Assembly (NCBI RefSeq): GCF_019711195.1
Contig: NZ_CP081299.1
Location: 7,102,501-7,166,500 of the forward strand
Reading direction: 5' to 3'
Length of the DNA stretch: 64,000 nucleotides
From: Dyadobacter sp. NIV53
Lineage (GTDB): Bacteria > Bacteroidota > Bacteroidia > Cytophagales > Spirosomataceae
In this document: piece by piece, positions 16,634-25,234 of the stretch
Position numbering within the stretch: the first letter of the stretch is position 1
Layout of the letters: every line of letters begins with the position of its first letter
Program-made: the position numbers and the translations under genes
Notes under the pieces: generated by a model
The model's database searches: none
Seen by the model: the letters and a program-made list of their open reading frames with translations, nothing else
What the model was told of the DNA's origin: nothing

Positions 16634-17131
16634 ATGCCTTCATTCGCAACAAAGCTTGCCGGAACAGATGACATTCCTATAATAATACAAATTCAGGAAA
16701 AAACCTGGGAACCTACCTACAAGGAAATACTTAGCAAGGAGCAAATTGATTTTATGTTTGAAAAATTGTATTCGCCCGATGCCCTTTCCAATTCTATACG
16801 GATTTATAAGCATCAGTACCTGTTATTGTTAAATGATAGCGAACCGGTAGGATTCGCTTCGGTTTCGGAGGAAAAACCTTCATATTTCAAACTCCATAAA
16901 ATATATGTATTGCCCGCAACCCAGGGAACGGGAGCAGGCAAATTTCTTTTGAATGAAGTTGAAAAATATGTGCAATCAGTTGGAGGCAAAAAACTATCAT
17001 TAAATGTAAACAGGTTCAATAAGGCCAAATCATTTTACGAAAAAATGGATTTTACAGTTATCCGCGAAGAAGATATTGCTATTGGCCCTTACTGGATGAA
17101 CGATTACGTTCTTGAAAAACATCTTGATTAA
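16634..17131 (+). CDS. GNAT family N-acetyltransferase
   Basis: The 165-aa protein has the GNAT fold. An N-terminal strand-helix with IIIQIQEKTWEPTYKEIL is followed by the acetyl-CoA pyrophosphate loop LPATQGTGAGKFLLNEVE (Q/RxxGxG/A, about 93-110) and then the C-terminal LNVNRFNKAKSFYEKMDF strand-helix. The substrate cannot be told from the sequence; the W-P-TY motif resembles small-molecule amine acetyltransferases. The gene is convergent with trhO, and the two stop codons abut with no spacer, so any terminator must lie inside the opposite gene. Confidence 0.9.
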   Translation: MPSFATKLAGTDDIPIIIQIQEKTWEPTYKEILSKEQIDFMFEKLYSPDALSNSIRIYKHQYLLLLNDSEPVGFASVSEEKPSYFKLHKIYVLPATQGTGAGKFLLNEVEKYVQSVGGKKLSLNVNRFNKAKSFYEKMDFTVIREEDIAIGPYWMNDYVLEKHLD

Positions 17132-18118
17132 TTATTCTGCCTGGAACGACTGTGCCAGTTTTAATTTTTTAATTGTCTTTTTCTGACTTTTCAGGCCTTG
17201 CAAAGGATGGTAATGATTGCTGTTGCTTACATAGTAGCCGGTACCATCGTATATGCGTTTGAGCGGATGTGCCTTGCATTCAGCAGAACAGGTTCCTTCC
17301 ATTTCGTCACCACATTTATGGCAAATCGGCACGTGCGTGTTACAATCTGCATTGGCGCAGTTCACCATTCTGTCACACGGATCATTGCATATGTAGCATT
17401 TTGATATAACAGTTGGATTTACCTGGTTTACGTCAACAGTAATCCTGTTGTCAAAAACATAACATTTTCCGTCAAAATTTTCTCCGCCTTCTTCCAGCCC
17501 ATAGCGGATAATACCTCCATGCAGCTGGTATACATCTGTAAAGCCTTTTTCCAAAAGGTATGCGCTTGCTTTTTCACATTTAATACCGCCTGTACAATAA
17601 GTCACGATTTTTTTGTCCTTCAAATGCGCTATTTCATGCATGTGATCAGGCAACTCACGTAGGTTGTGCATGTCAAAGGTGATAGCGCCTTTGAATTTGC
17701 CAACTTCATGTTCATAATCCGAACGCATATCTACCAGAACCACTTCCGGGTCATTTAAAAGTTCCCTGAATTCAGATGGTTCCAGATGTTTGCCGGTTCT
17801 GACCAATGGGTTAACGTTCAGGTCTGAATTAACTATTTCTTCCTTTACACGAACGTGTAGTTTTTGAAAAGCAATTTTATCATGCTCTTCTATTTTAAAT
17901 TGTACGTGTTTAAATCTTTCGTCCGACCTTACATAATCCATATAGGCTTCACAATCCTCAGGAGTTCCGGAAACTGTTCCGTTTAATCCTTCCGGTGCAA
18001 TGATAATTCTGCCCAAAAGATTGTTTTGAACGCAAAATATATGATGCTCATCCCGATAAGTTTCGGTGTTTTCAATAGGAGCATAGCAATAATATAAAAT
18101 AACCTTAAATGGCTTCAT
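17132..18118 (-). CDS. trhO: Oxygen-dependent tRNA uridine(34) hydroxylase TrhO (rhodanese-like)
   Basis: The 328-aa protein shows the YceA/TrhO layout. An N-terminal acylphosphatase-like domain contains IIAPEGLNGTVSG (about 39-51). A rhodanese domain follows with the active loop YCTGGIKC, giving Cys175 and Cys181. The C-terminus is cysteine-rich and zinc-binding (CYICNDPC, CANADC, CHKCGDE). TrhO hydroxylates U34 of tRNAs on the way to ho5U derivatives. The ATG opens the N-terminal KVILYYCYAP strand directly. A TATATTTG element lies about 100 bp upstream on the same strand. Confidence 0.92.
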   Translation of the reverse strand: MKPFKVILYYCYAPIENTETYRDEHHIFCVQNNLLGRIIIAPEGLNGTVSGTPEDCEAYMDYVRSDERFKHVQFKIEEHDKIAFQKLHVRVKEEIVNSDLNVNPLVRTGKHLEPSEFRELLNDPEVVLVDMRSDYEHEVGKFKGAITFDMHNLRELPDHMHEIAHLKDKKIVTYCTGGIKCEKASAYLLEKGFTDVYQLHGGIIRYGLEEGGENFDGKCYVFDNRITVDVNQVNPTVISKCYICNDPCDRMVNCANADCNTHVPICHKCGDEMEGTCSAECKAHPLKRIYDGTGYYVSNSNHYHPLQGLKSQKKTIKKLKLAQSFQAE

Positions 18119-18219
18119 GGATTTGAATTTTTACAGGAATTCTATTCCGGAATTACCGGTGTGACTGATGAATTGTAAATAGGACATTCTTTTGTCTGGC
18201 TTTTCATCAAAATCAGGTG

Positions 18220-18227
18220 CAAATATA
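18220..18227 (-). promoter_or_regulatory. Candidate -7 element (TATATTTG) for trhO
   Basis: On the minus strand TATATTTG fits TAnnTTTG and lies about 100 bp before the trhO start. A -33 TTG is not evident, so support is limited to the -7 box. Confidence 0.35.
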
Positions 18228-18297
18228 CGAATATCCGTATTTTAAAGAAAATGAAAAGAAATGACTTTTATCAGCCGGGCTGTTTATAGTAATTGAC

Positions 18298-18305
18298 TAT
18301 TTTTG
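18298..18305 (+). promoter_or_regulatory. Candidate -7 element (TATTTTTG) for the deoxynucleoside kinase gene
   Basis: TATTTTTG matches TAnnTTTG and is placed about 40 bp before the kinase ATG at 18345. It overlaps the first codons of the longer alternative ORF, which argues against that upstream start. Confidence 0.5.
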
Positions 18306-18344
18306 TTTGGATCTATTTATTCAAAAGTTCATCGGAATATACTT

Positions 18345-18959
18345 ATGCATATTGCTATTGTTGGAAATATTGGTGCAGGAAAAACTACATTGACCCAAAT
18401 GCTGGGTGCGCATTACAAGTGGGATGTCATGTACGAAGCTGTGGAAGGTAATCCATATCTGGCAGATTTTTATGACGATATGGAACGCTGGGCATTTAAC
18501 CTGCAGATTTATTTCTTAAACAGCCGTTTTGCTCAGGTTCAGCAAATCAGGTCTGCAACTTATGCTACAATTGTACAGGACAGGACGATTTATGAGGATG
18601 CATTTATTTTTGCCCGTAATCTTCATGAATCAAAAATCATGACTGAACGGGATTATCAAACCTACTTATTATTGTTTAATTCCATTGTTAATACAGTTTC
18701 GCAACCTGATCTGCTCATATATCTCAAAGCGGATATTCCCAAATTGCTGCATCAGATTAAAAAGAGAGGCCGGGACTTTGAAGCTGATATTTCAATAGAT
18801 TATCTAACCAATCTGAACGGTTACTATGAAGATTTTGCCAAAACTTATGAACACGGAAGGTTAATTGAGATTGATGTCAATAATATGGATTTCGCCTCAA
18901 ATCCGGCAGATTTTGAAATTATAGTTAAAAAGCTGGATAAGGAGCTGTTTTATGTGTAG
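18345..18959 (+). CDS. Deoxynucleoside kinase family protein
   Basis: From ATG 18345 the protein has 204 aa and starts MHIAIVGNIGAGKTTLTQ, placing the P-loop GNIGAGKTT at residues 7-15. The dNK-family signature VQDRTIYEDAFIFA (DRS/DRT-type loop) is near residue 80, and the lid region KKRGRDFEADIS is near 145. It phosphorylates deoxynucleosides for salvage. The longer frame opening at 18303 would place a promoter-like TATTTTTG inside the coding region and adds 14 residues ahead of the P-loop strand, so I chose the later start. The specific nucleoside (dA/dG/dC) is not clear. Confidence 0.9.
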   Translation: MHIAIVGNIGAGKTTLTQMLGAHYKWDVMYEAVEGNPYLADFYDDMERWAFNLQIYFLNSRFAQVQQIRSATYATIVQDRTIYEDAFIFARNLHESKIMTERDYQTYLLLFNSIVNTVSQPDLLIYLKADIPKLLHQIKKRGRDFEADISIDYLTNLNGYYEDFAKTYEHGRLIEIDVNNMDFASNPADFEIIVKKLDKELFYV

Positions 18960-18967
18960 AAATTTAC

Positions 18968-19005
18968 AAAAAAACAGCCTGTAAGTGGTTGACTCACAGG
19001 CTGTT
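18968..19005 (-). terminator. Terminator of the tRNA-Leu gene
   Basis: On the minus strand AACAGCCTGT pairs with ACAGGCTGTT and is followed by seven T residues, 3-4 nt past the mature tRNA 3' end. It may also stop read-through from the kinase gene on the other strand. Confidence 0.8.
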
Positions 19006-19008
19006 ATG

Positions 19009-19092
19009 TGACCAGAAGGAGATTCGAACTCCCACACCCGTAAGGGCACTACCCCCTCAAAGTAGCGTGTCTACCAATTCCACCACCTAGCC
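19009..19092 (-). tRNA. tRNA-Leu (anticodon GAG)
   Basis: The minus strand folds as an 84-nt class II tRNA. The acceptor arms are GGCTAGG and TCTGGTC with discriminator A. The D-arm contains GGAATTGGTAGACAC. The anticodon stem CTACT/GGTAG encloses the loop TTGAGGG, giving anticodon GAG (Leu codons CUC/CUU). There is a long variable arm (GCCCTTACGGGT) and a TTCGAAT T-loop. CCA is not encoded. The adjacent U-tract hairpin ends the transcript. Confidence 0.95.
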
Positions 19093-19245
19093 GTAGATTT
19101 ACCAAATTACGATATACCAAAGCATCATTTTCCATTCCTGAAAACACAATTAAGCCATTTGGGCTTCCTTTTGTACCGTCGTGCAAAAGTATCATTTTAA
19201 TATTTTAAAGCAAATCGCGGGTAAAAGTTTTTTGCTTTGTTGCAG

Positions 19246-20160
19246 TTATCTCCTTCTAAATTCCGCAGGTGTAAATCCTGTATTTTTCTTGAAGAATAAA
19301 TTAAAACTTGGCTGCTCAGCAAAGCCGATACTGTAACTGATGTCATGCAGGCTCCAGTCGGTTTGAACGAGCAACGCTTTGGCTTCATCAAGGATCCGGT
19401 TGCGGATATGCGTACTGGCATTTTGACCTGTATGCTTTTTCAGTAACTGATTTAAATAATTCGGGTGCATCTGAAGGCTTCCTGCAAATTCCTTTGCTGT
19501 TTTTATTCTGATCGGTGCGCTGTAATTGATGCCAGAAGTTTCTTTTTCCAGTAAATCGAAAAAGTGATGGATATGTTTGAAATCATCCGTTACCTGGTCG
19601 GGTTTTGGATGACGTGCCACTTTCATACTTTCGACCATAAGCAACTGAATAAAAGCCTGCATGGCATCTTCTTTAAAATCACTGCTGCCTGTTTCTTCCT
19701 CCTGCATCCTTTCAAAATACTGACTTAAACGCGGCACTTCATCTTCTGTAAGCCGGATCACACTTTTCGGTTTTTCAGCAAACAGCCCGAATTTATCAAT
19801 TACCGCTTTAAGCTGTAAGTGATGGTGAATGAAAGATTTTTTAAACAAGACATAAAAACCGCCGGATTCATCAGATAGATTTTTCCAGGAAATGATGTCG
19901 TTTGGATGGATAAATAACAACGTCGGTTCTTCGATGTAATAAGTATTGAGGCCCATAGTGAATACACCGGTACCTTTTGTAATCAGTAAAATCTTATAAA
20001 ATTCACGTCTGTTCGGCGATAGGTAATTCCGGCATTCGTGTTGCTCACGGTTAAAAACCCGGATCGTCCAGTCTTCAAAATAGTCGCGAAATACGGGGAT
20101 CAAATCCGGTAGCTCGCGGAGTGTATCAATCACTTTACTGTCCAGGGTTGTCTTAAGCAT
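19246..20160 (-). CDS. AraC family transcriptional regulator
   Basis: The 304-aa protein has an N-terminal cupin-like sensor domain (YIEEPTLLFIHPNDIISWK, about 70-88) and a C-terminal AraC DNA-binding domain. The first HTH is around KTAKEFAGSLQMHPNYLNQLLKKHTG, and the second has the canonical WSLHDISYSIGFAEQPSFNL then FFKKNTGFTPAEFRR at the end. It belongs to the Bacteroidota subgroup often found divergent from short oxidoreductase or AKR genes. Its nearest candidate targets here are the RidA-like gene (+) and the SDR gene beyond it, but no operator is recognisable. The long 553-bp upstream gap contains a repeat. Confidence 0.9.
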   Translation of the reverse strand: MLKTTLDSKVIDTLRELPDLIPVFRDYFEDWTIRVFNREQHECRNYLSPNRREFYKILLITKGTGVFTMGLNTYYIEEPTLLFIHPNDIISWKNLSDESGGFYVLFKKSFIHHHLQLKAVIDKFGLFAEKPKSVIRLTEDEVPRLSQYFERMQEEETGSSDFKEDAMQAFIQLLMVESMKVARHPKPDQVTDDFKHIHHFFDLLEKETSGINYSAPIRIKTAKEFAGSLQMHPNYLNQLLKKHTGQNASTHIRNRILDEAKALLVQTDWSLHDISYSIGFAEQPSFNLFFKKNTGFTPAEFRRR

Positions 20161-20300
20161 TTCAGATAGTCAGGAGTTTGTACAAATCTAATAAAATATG
20201 GAAGCACCTGAATAATACCAGATGCTTCCGAGCAGTTTTTAACAATAAGCGGGTTTGCTTTACTCTGATATGCCAAATTGACCGTCTCAGAAATTCTTTT

Positions 20301-20385
20301 GTACTGCTATCAGCCGTCGGCATTCGGCTATCAAATTGATGCATGGAAGGAGATTTTAAATGATTGCCGATTGCCGATAGCAATA
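20301..20385. repeat. Dispersed intergenic repeat, copy B
   Basis: GCCGTCGGCATTCGGCTATCA (20313 onward) and GCCGATTGCCGATAGC (about 20367-20382) are the same two words seen in the 9.5-kb copy, again in inverted arrangement. The surrounding gap (20161-20713) also contains a separate hairpin, GGAAGCA...TGCTTCC, at about 20199-20229 just upstream of the AraC gene. That hairpin might be a leader structure or simply another palindrome. Confidence 0.6.
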
Positions 20386-20544
20386 CTGTCTTACAATATA
20401 ATTCGGGATAAGGTCAAATGAATATATCAAATTTTCCAAGGCCGTCAGCTGATGATCTTTCAGTATATCTTCCACAAACCAGGCAACCACATTAAGAAAT
20501 TTGCCGGTGAAGGACAGTACGATTTGGATCATCGCATCGATCAT
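20356..20544 (-). CDS. Doubtful small ORF (62 aa), possibly a gene remnant
   Basis: The frame encodes a 62-aa peptide with an amphipathic, plausible N-terminal part (SFTGKFLNVVAWFVED, LENLIYSFDLIPNY). Its last residues (CYRQSAII) are translated from the dispersed repeat, and a stop codon sits directly before the ATG. I recognise no family. It may be the remnant of a gene whose 3' end was replaced by the repeat, or noise. It is listed only because it is the one non-repetitive open frame in a 553-bp gap. Confidence 0.2.
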   Translation of the reverse strand: MIDAMIQIVLSFTGKFLNVVAWFVEDILKDHQLTALENLIYSFDLIPNYIVRQYCYRQSAII

Positions 20545-20713
20545 CTACCTTGGGTCGTGCCTGGCATATTAGTATCTCATTCTGATTTTCAGATATATCA
20601 TTGATTAAATTGACTTTTAGAAGTCATGTGTTTATTTTTAATAAATGATGCTTAATAGTATCTGCTTATTTATTACCGGTTCTTATATTCCAACAATCAT
20701 AAAAATATAGGAT

Positions 20714-21124
20714 ATGAGCTCAGACATAACTTTTTTAAATCCGGACGAATTATTGAAAAATCCTGCTTTTTCTCAAATAGCCATAACAAAGGGAAATGGC
20801 AGTACCATTTATATTGGCGGGCAAAATGCAATAACAAAGGATCTGGAAATAATCGGAAGGGGTGACATAGCGTTACAAACAGAATATATTCTAAAAAATA
20901 TTGAAATAGGTTTAAATGCCTGCGATGCAAATTTGGCGGATCTGTTCAAACTGACAATCTATATTGTGCAGGGGCAGGATGTTCGAAAGGGATTTGAAGG
21001 TGCTCAGAGCTTTTTAAAGAAATTAAGTAATCCACCCGTTATAACCGGTATTGTTGTGGCCGGTTTGGCAAATCCGGATTACCTTGTCGAAATTGAAGCT
21101 GTTGCGTTCCGGAAAGATAAATAA
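20714..21124 (+). CDS. RidA/YjgF-like family protein lacking the deaminase Arg
   Basis: The 136-aa protein aligns with the RidA/YER057c/UK114 fold: GSTIYIGGQNAI near residue 30, LNACDANLADLFKLTIYIVQ near 75 and the terminal VEIEAVAF strand. In canonical RidA the segment before the last strands is PARS, whose Arg holds the imine/enamine carboxylate. Here the matching position reads PPVIT with no Arg, so 2-aminoacrylate deaminase activity is unlikely and a Rid4-7-type subgroup fits better. It is convergent with the SDR gene and preceded by a large gap containing a repeat. Confidence 0.85.
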   Translation: MSSDITFLNPDELLKNPAFSQIAITKGNGSTIYIGGQNAITKDLEIIGRGDIALQTEYILKNIEIGLNACDANLADLFKLTIYIVQGQDVRKGFEGAQSFLKKLSNPPVITGIVVAGLANPDYLVEIEAVAFRKDK

Positions 21125-21174
21125 ATTCATAACAGATGTTATCACGAATTATATCGTAACATAAACGTTAAATT

Positions 21175-22044
21175 CTATTCTGCTTCCTGAAATTTTGCTT
21201 CGACATCGTCGTGATCAGTCCCGGTAATGGTATCCAGCCAATCTGTAATTTCCATTTCAAAAGCAGTTGTCTTTGCCCGGAACCGGTCGAGGGTATCTTT
21301 TCCTAATGGTAAATGCACAGGTGGATTTTCAGAATTTCCCAGTGCGATGAAAGCCTGCGCAAGTTTTTCAGGATCACCCGGTTGTTTATTATTTGCTTTT
21401 GCAGCAAATTCACGCATGGCACCAACTGTTTCAGCATAATCAGAAATGATTTGTTTGCTGCTAATCAGGGAAGATTCGTCCAGGAAATTAGTGCGGAAAA
21501 ACCCTGGTGCAACTACTGTGGCCTTGATACCCAGCGGCGCAACTTCCATAGCCAAAGCCTCTGTAATTCCTTCAATAGCGAATTTGGTTGATCCGTAAAG
21601 TCCCCAACCCATATAAGCGCCCAGGCCACCAACAGAGGAAATATTGATAATATGCCCGGCTCGTTTTTCTCTCATAAAGGGAAGCACAGCCCTGATTACG
21701 TTAAGCGCACCAAAAACATTAACTTCATAATTTTGTTTGACTTCTTCATTGGTTGCTTCCTCGACACCGGAAAGTAAACCGTAACCAGCATTGTTGATCA
21801 ATATATTAATCTGGCCAAATTGATCGACTGCCTGTTGAACGGCAGCCTTCACCTGCTGCTCATTGGTGACGTCCATTGTTACAACTAACAGATTAGGGTC
21901 GTTATTAAGCTGAGCACTTAATTCTGGTCCTTTGCTGCGAACGGTTCCAACCACTTTATCTCCGGATGCAAGTACAGCTTTTGTGATTTCTAATCCGAAG
22001 CCTCTTGAAGCTCCTGTGATGAACCATGTTTTTTGCGTTTTCAT
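21175..22044 (-). CDS. SDR family oxidoreductase
   Basis: The 289-aa protein is a classical short-chain dehydrogenase. The NADP-binding TGASRGFG is at residues 10-17, NNAGYG near 86, the Ser in NISSVGG near 138 and the catalytic YGSTK near 155. The Arg after the glycine motif and the VRSKG segment favour NADP(H). The long C-terminal extension ending in acidic residues is typical of the Bacteroidota oxidoreductases annotated only as SDR. The substrate is unknown. It is divergent from the phospholipase-phosphatase fusion, with about 210 bp between starts. Confidence 0.9.
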   Translation of the reverse strand: MKTQKTWFITGASRGFGLEITKAVLASGDKVVGTVRSKGPELSAQLNNDPNLLVVTMDVTNEQQVKAAVQQAVDQFGQINILINNAGYGLLSGVEEATNEEVKQNYEVNVFGALNVIRAVLPFMREKRAGHIINISSVGGLGAYMGWGLYGSTKFAIEGITEALAMEVAPLGIKATVVAPGFFRTNFLDESSLISSKQIISDYAETVGAMREFAAKANNKQPGDPEKLAQAFIALGNSENPPVHLPLGKDTLDRFRAKTTAFEMEITDWLDTITGTDHDDVEAKFQEAE

Positions 22045-22257
22045 ATTGTTAATCTTTTAAATTGTTTGATGAAACAAAATTGGTAACAATCGCAGGCTGG
22101 AACTATATCAAAAACAAAGCATTGATTATGAATTTCAAAGATTTTGCCATGAGCTTAAATTTATTTTTGGCCAAATGATGAAGATAAGTTAATCTCTGAT
22201 TCTTCCTTAATTGATAATTTAGCCGGAATTTTGTTGTTGCCATTTACCAAAAACCGT

Positions 22258-24099
22258 ATGACTTTGAGACCCCTGTTTACTTTTGTTTTATTATTTCTTT
22301 CTGTTTCATTTTCGAGCTTTGCCCAAAGCTCCCGAACCTACACCACAGCTCAGGCACATTCACATAACGATTATGAGCAGAAATTTCCATTCTGGTCGGC
22401 TTACAACCAGCAATTCGGTTCGATTGAGGCAGACGTATTTTTGAAGAATGATACGCTTTTTGTAGCCCATAATGCAGCTGACATGCGTTCGGACAGGACT
22501 CTAACTACGCTATATCTTAATCCTTTATTTGCCGGAATCAGTAAAAACAATGGTGCTGTATATCCCACAAGAACTGACACTTTGCAGTTACTTATTGATT
22601 TAAAAACCAATGCAAAAGAAACAATACCTGTGCTGGTTAAGGAACTTGAAAAATTTAATAAGATTCTGGCACCAAACGGTCCGGTTAAAATTGTTTTGAG
22701 TGGAAATACGCCACCACCGGCAGAATTTGAAAAATACCCTGAATATATCTATTTCGACGGCCGGCCTGAAACCGAATATACCACATATCAGTTGGCCAGA
22801 ATTGGGCTTATCAGCCAGTCATTTGGAAATTACAGTGCATGGAATGGTAAAGGTGTTTTAACAAAAAATGACAAGCTTAATATTGAAAAAGTTGTTAAAC
22901 AAGTACATTCCCAAGGCAAAAAACTCCGTTTGTGGGCGACGCCTGACTATATTAATTCCTGGAAAATGTTCATGAATTTGGATATTGACTATCTTAATAC
23001 GGACAAAGTTGATGAATTAGGTATTTATCTGCGTAACAGGCCCGGTTCCGAATACACTGAAACAAAGCCACATACCTTATACAAACCAACTTACAGAAAT
23101 AATGACAGCCGTACGGAAGTCCGGAATATTATTCTGCTGATAGGTGACGGAATGGGGCTTGCCCAAATATATTCAGGAATTACTGCAAATCGGGGAGAGC
23201 TTAATCTTACAAAAGTTTTAAACATTGGTTTTTCTAAAACAAATGCTTCTGACAGCTATATAACGGATTCAGCAGCTGGCGCGACAGCCATGGCAACGGG
23301 TAAAAAAACAAGAAACCGGGCTATTGGAGTAGACAGTAATTTTACTGCAATTCCCAATTTACCGGACAGGATCAAACCACTTGGAATTAAAACCGGGTTG
23401 ATATCCGCAGGGAATATTCTGGATGCCACGCCGGCCGCATTTTTTGCCCATCAGCCTTACCGGGATTACGAAAAACAAATCGCTCATGATTTTCTGCAGT
23501 CATCCGTTGAAATTCTAATTGGTGGTGGCTCCAAAATATTTAATGCAGAAAAAATAGCAGATTCACTGCTTTTGAAAGGAATACAGTACTCAAATAATTG
23601 GACAGATCTTTCTGGCATGAAAACACCATTTGTGCTTTTGAATGATGAAAAAACCGTATCAATCCAAAAGGGGCGCGGAGATTTTTTAACCGAATCGTTT
23701 GCAAAAACGAGTAAATCGTTGTCACAAAATAAAAAAGGTTTTTTTATCATGGCCGAGGGTGCCAAAATCGACTACGGCGGGCATGCCAACAACGTGGCTT
23801 ATGTGGTTACAGAAATGCTGGATTTTGACCAACTTGTAGGTGAGGCCATGAAATTTGCAGATTTAAATGGAAACACATTGGTAATTGTAACAGCCGATCA
23901 TGAAACGGGCGGACTGACTTTGTTGGACGGAGATATGAAAAAGGGTTATGTGGACGGTCATTTCAGTATAAATGACCATACAGCAGTCATGGTTCCTGTA
24001 TTTGCTTACGGGCCTCATTCACTTGATTTTAGGGGAGTATATGAAAACACGGAGATTTACGAAAAAATCCTGAAACTGTTTAAAAAGTATAATAAGTAA
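22258..24099 (+). CDS. Fusion of a PLC/GDPD-like domain and alkaline phosphatase
   Basis: From the ATG at 22258 (613 aa) the product opens with a signal peptide, MTLRPLFTFVLLFLSVSFSS with SFAQS cleavage. A TIM-barrel phosphodiesterase-like domain (about 25-260) follows, with AHSHNDYEQ, GSIEADVFL and the substrate/metal-site FVAHN text. An alkaline phosphatase domain (about 285-613) has LLIGDGMG, the nucleophile Ser338 in TDSAAGATAMATGKK, HADHETGG-type TADHETGG near 548 and a final NDHT. The enzyme is exported. It could release phosphate from phosphodiesters in two steps, as inferred from the fusion. A longer frame starting 9 codons earlier lacks support. Confidence 0.9.
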   Translation: MTLRPLFTFVLLFLSVSFSSFAQSSRTYTTAQAHSHNDYEQKFPFWSAYNQQFGSIEADVFLKNDTLFVAHNAADMRSDRTLTTLYLNPLFAGISKNNGAVYPTRTDTLQLLIDLKTNAKETIPVLVKELEKFNKILAPNGPVKIVLSGNTPPPAEFEKYPEYIYFDGRPETEYTTYQLARIGLISQSFGNYSAWNGKGVLTKNDKLNIEKVVKQVHSQGKKLRLWATPDYINSWKMFMNLDIDYLNTDKVDELGIYLRNRPGSEYTETKPHTLYKPTYRNNDSRTEVRNIILLIGDGMGLAQIYSGITANRGELNLTKVLNIGFSKTNASDSYITDSAAGATAMATGKKTRNRAIGVDSNFTAIPNLPDRIKPLGIKTGLISAGNILDATPAAFFAHQPYRDYEKQIAHDFLQSSVEILIGGGSKIFNAEKIADSLLLKGIQYSNNWTDLSGMKTPFVLLNDEKTVSIQKGRGDFLTESFAKTSKSLSQNKKGFFIMAEGAKIDYGGHANNVAYVVTEMLDFDQLVGEAMKFADLNGNTLVIVTADHETGGLTLLDGDMKKGYVDGHFSINDHTAVMVPVFAYGPHSLDFRGVYENTEIYEKILKLFKKYNK

Positions 24100-24103
24100 C
24101 TGA

Positions 24104-24126
24104 GAAAGAAATAAATTTTTTCTTTC
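24104..24126. terminator. Possible bidirectional terminator, alkaline phosphatase / CDF
   Basis: GAAAGAAA and TTTCTTTC form an AT-rich hairpin with T-rich flanks between two convergent genes. The stem is weak, so confidence is limited. Confidence 0.4.
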
Positions 24127-24130
24127 CGGC

Positions 24131-25075
24131 TTATATCATCCATTTTCTTTCCGTAGTAAATGAAATGGTCAGCCACATTTTGTAATCTCCTTTGATCTGG
24201 TCATACAATTCCTGGCGGATTTTATCGTGATCCGATACTTTCATTTCAGATAATGATTTAGGAAGTAAAAAGTCGATTTCTATAGTATAGCTGCTGCCCG
24301 TTTTGGCAACACGAACACGGTTATCCAGAAAATGATAGTATACAGATATTTTTTCCGTTGCTTCGTGAATCATGTCTTCTACCTCATCGTCCGGAGCAAA
24401 TTGTAATAATTCTCTTACATTCTTCCAAAAAGTACGGGCTGGAATCCGGAGGAATAAGACGGATATTATTAGAACTATAAATGGATCAAGGTATGGTATC
24501 AGATATTCAATAGTTGAATTTTTTAGAAAATACCCAAGCGATAAACCGGCTAATACCCCGAAACTAAGGAACGCATCTAACTGCCATTCCGTGGATTCAA
24601 TCCGGATATATTCTGATCTGAGTTTTTGTGCTTTATCCTTAAAATACAGCCATAATAAAAAACATCCTACAATTGAAAATATCAGATAGGGCATGGCGAT
24701 ACCCAGCTCAACTGTTTTACCACCATTAAGAATATCCATGACGGATGTGGCAAGGGAATACAGGCACAAAAATATGATGACAGAAGATTGCACGGTCATC
24801 GCAAAAGGCTCAAACTGGGAGCGGCCAAATGGCAGGTTATCATCATCAGGCTTTCGGATAAAATTATTTACTAGCAATGATACACCCGAAAGGCTGATGC
24901 CCACCATGGAAAAAAGTGCATCAAAAATAATGGATTTTGAGTCACCCAGAATTCCAACAATGATAGCCCAAATTGTAAAAACAGAACCGGTCGCAATGGA
25001 AAGTTTTATGAGTTTTCTTTCCTGAATTCTTTTTTGCCTTGGATTAAGTGCTGGAGAGGCAGATAATGGTAACAT
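24131..25075 (-). CDS. Cation transporter of the CDF family
   Basis: From the ATG at 25075 the protein has 314 aa with a hydrophilic RQKRIQERKL lead, about six transmembrane helices and a C-terminal cytoplasmic domain. The CDF signs are SIIFDALFSMVGISLSGVSLL in TM2 (the metal-site D), the PFGRSQFEPF loop between TM2 and TM3, and WQLDAFLSFG in TM5 in place of the usual HxxxD, with Gln at the His position. The metal specificity may therefore differ from Zn/Cd exporters. An ORF start 16 codons upstream is possible, but it adds a Cys-rich stretch without a membrane role. Confidence 0.82.
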   Translation of the reverse strand: MLPLSASPALNPRQKRIQERKLIKLSIATGSVFTIWAIIVGILGDSKSIIFDALFSMVGISLSGVSLLVNNFIRKPDDDNLPFGRSQFEPFAMTVQSSVIIFLCLYSLATSVMDILNGGKTVELGIAMPYLIFSIVGCFLLWLYFKDKAQKLRSEYIRIESTEWQLDAFLSFGVLAGLSLGYFLKNSTIEYLIPYLDPFIVLIISVLFLRIPARTFWKNVRELLQFAPDDEVEDMIHEATEKISVYYHFLDNRVRVAKTGSSYTIEIDFLLPKSLSEMKVSDHDKIRQELYDQIKGDYKMWLTISFTTERKWMI

Positions 25076-25200
25076 TTTAGTTTTTATTTCAAAACAACAA
25101 AATCTTTCATATAGTTGTATCAATAAGATTTTACAGGTGGCTGATAATCAGTCTAATATTATCAAATTGTTAACCGCTAGAACTGCATTTGTTATTCTGT

Positions 25201-25208
25201 TATTTTTG
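25201..25208 (+). promoter_or_regulatory. Candidate -7 element (TATTTTTG) for the small-protein pair
   Basis: TATTTTTG fits TAnnTTTG and lies 27 bp before the ATG of the first small protein. No -33 element is clear. Confidence 0.45.
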
Positions 25209-25234
25209 TTAAAGAACCAGACCAGGGAACAGGT

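Noticed and set aside
20162..20383. 73-codon minus-strand ORF upstream of the AraC gene
   Set aside because: It overlaps the dispersed repeat and a hairpin and has no recognisable domain.
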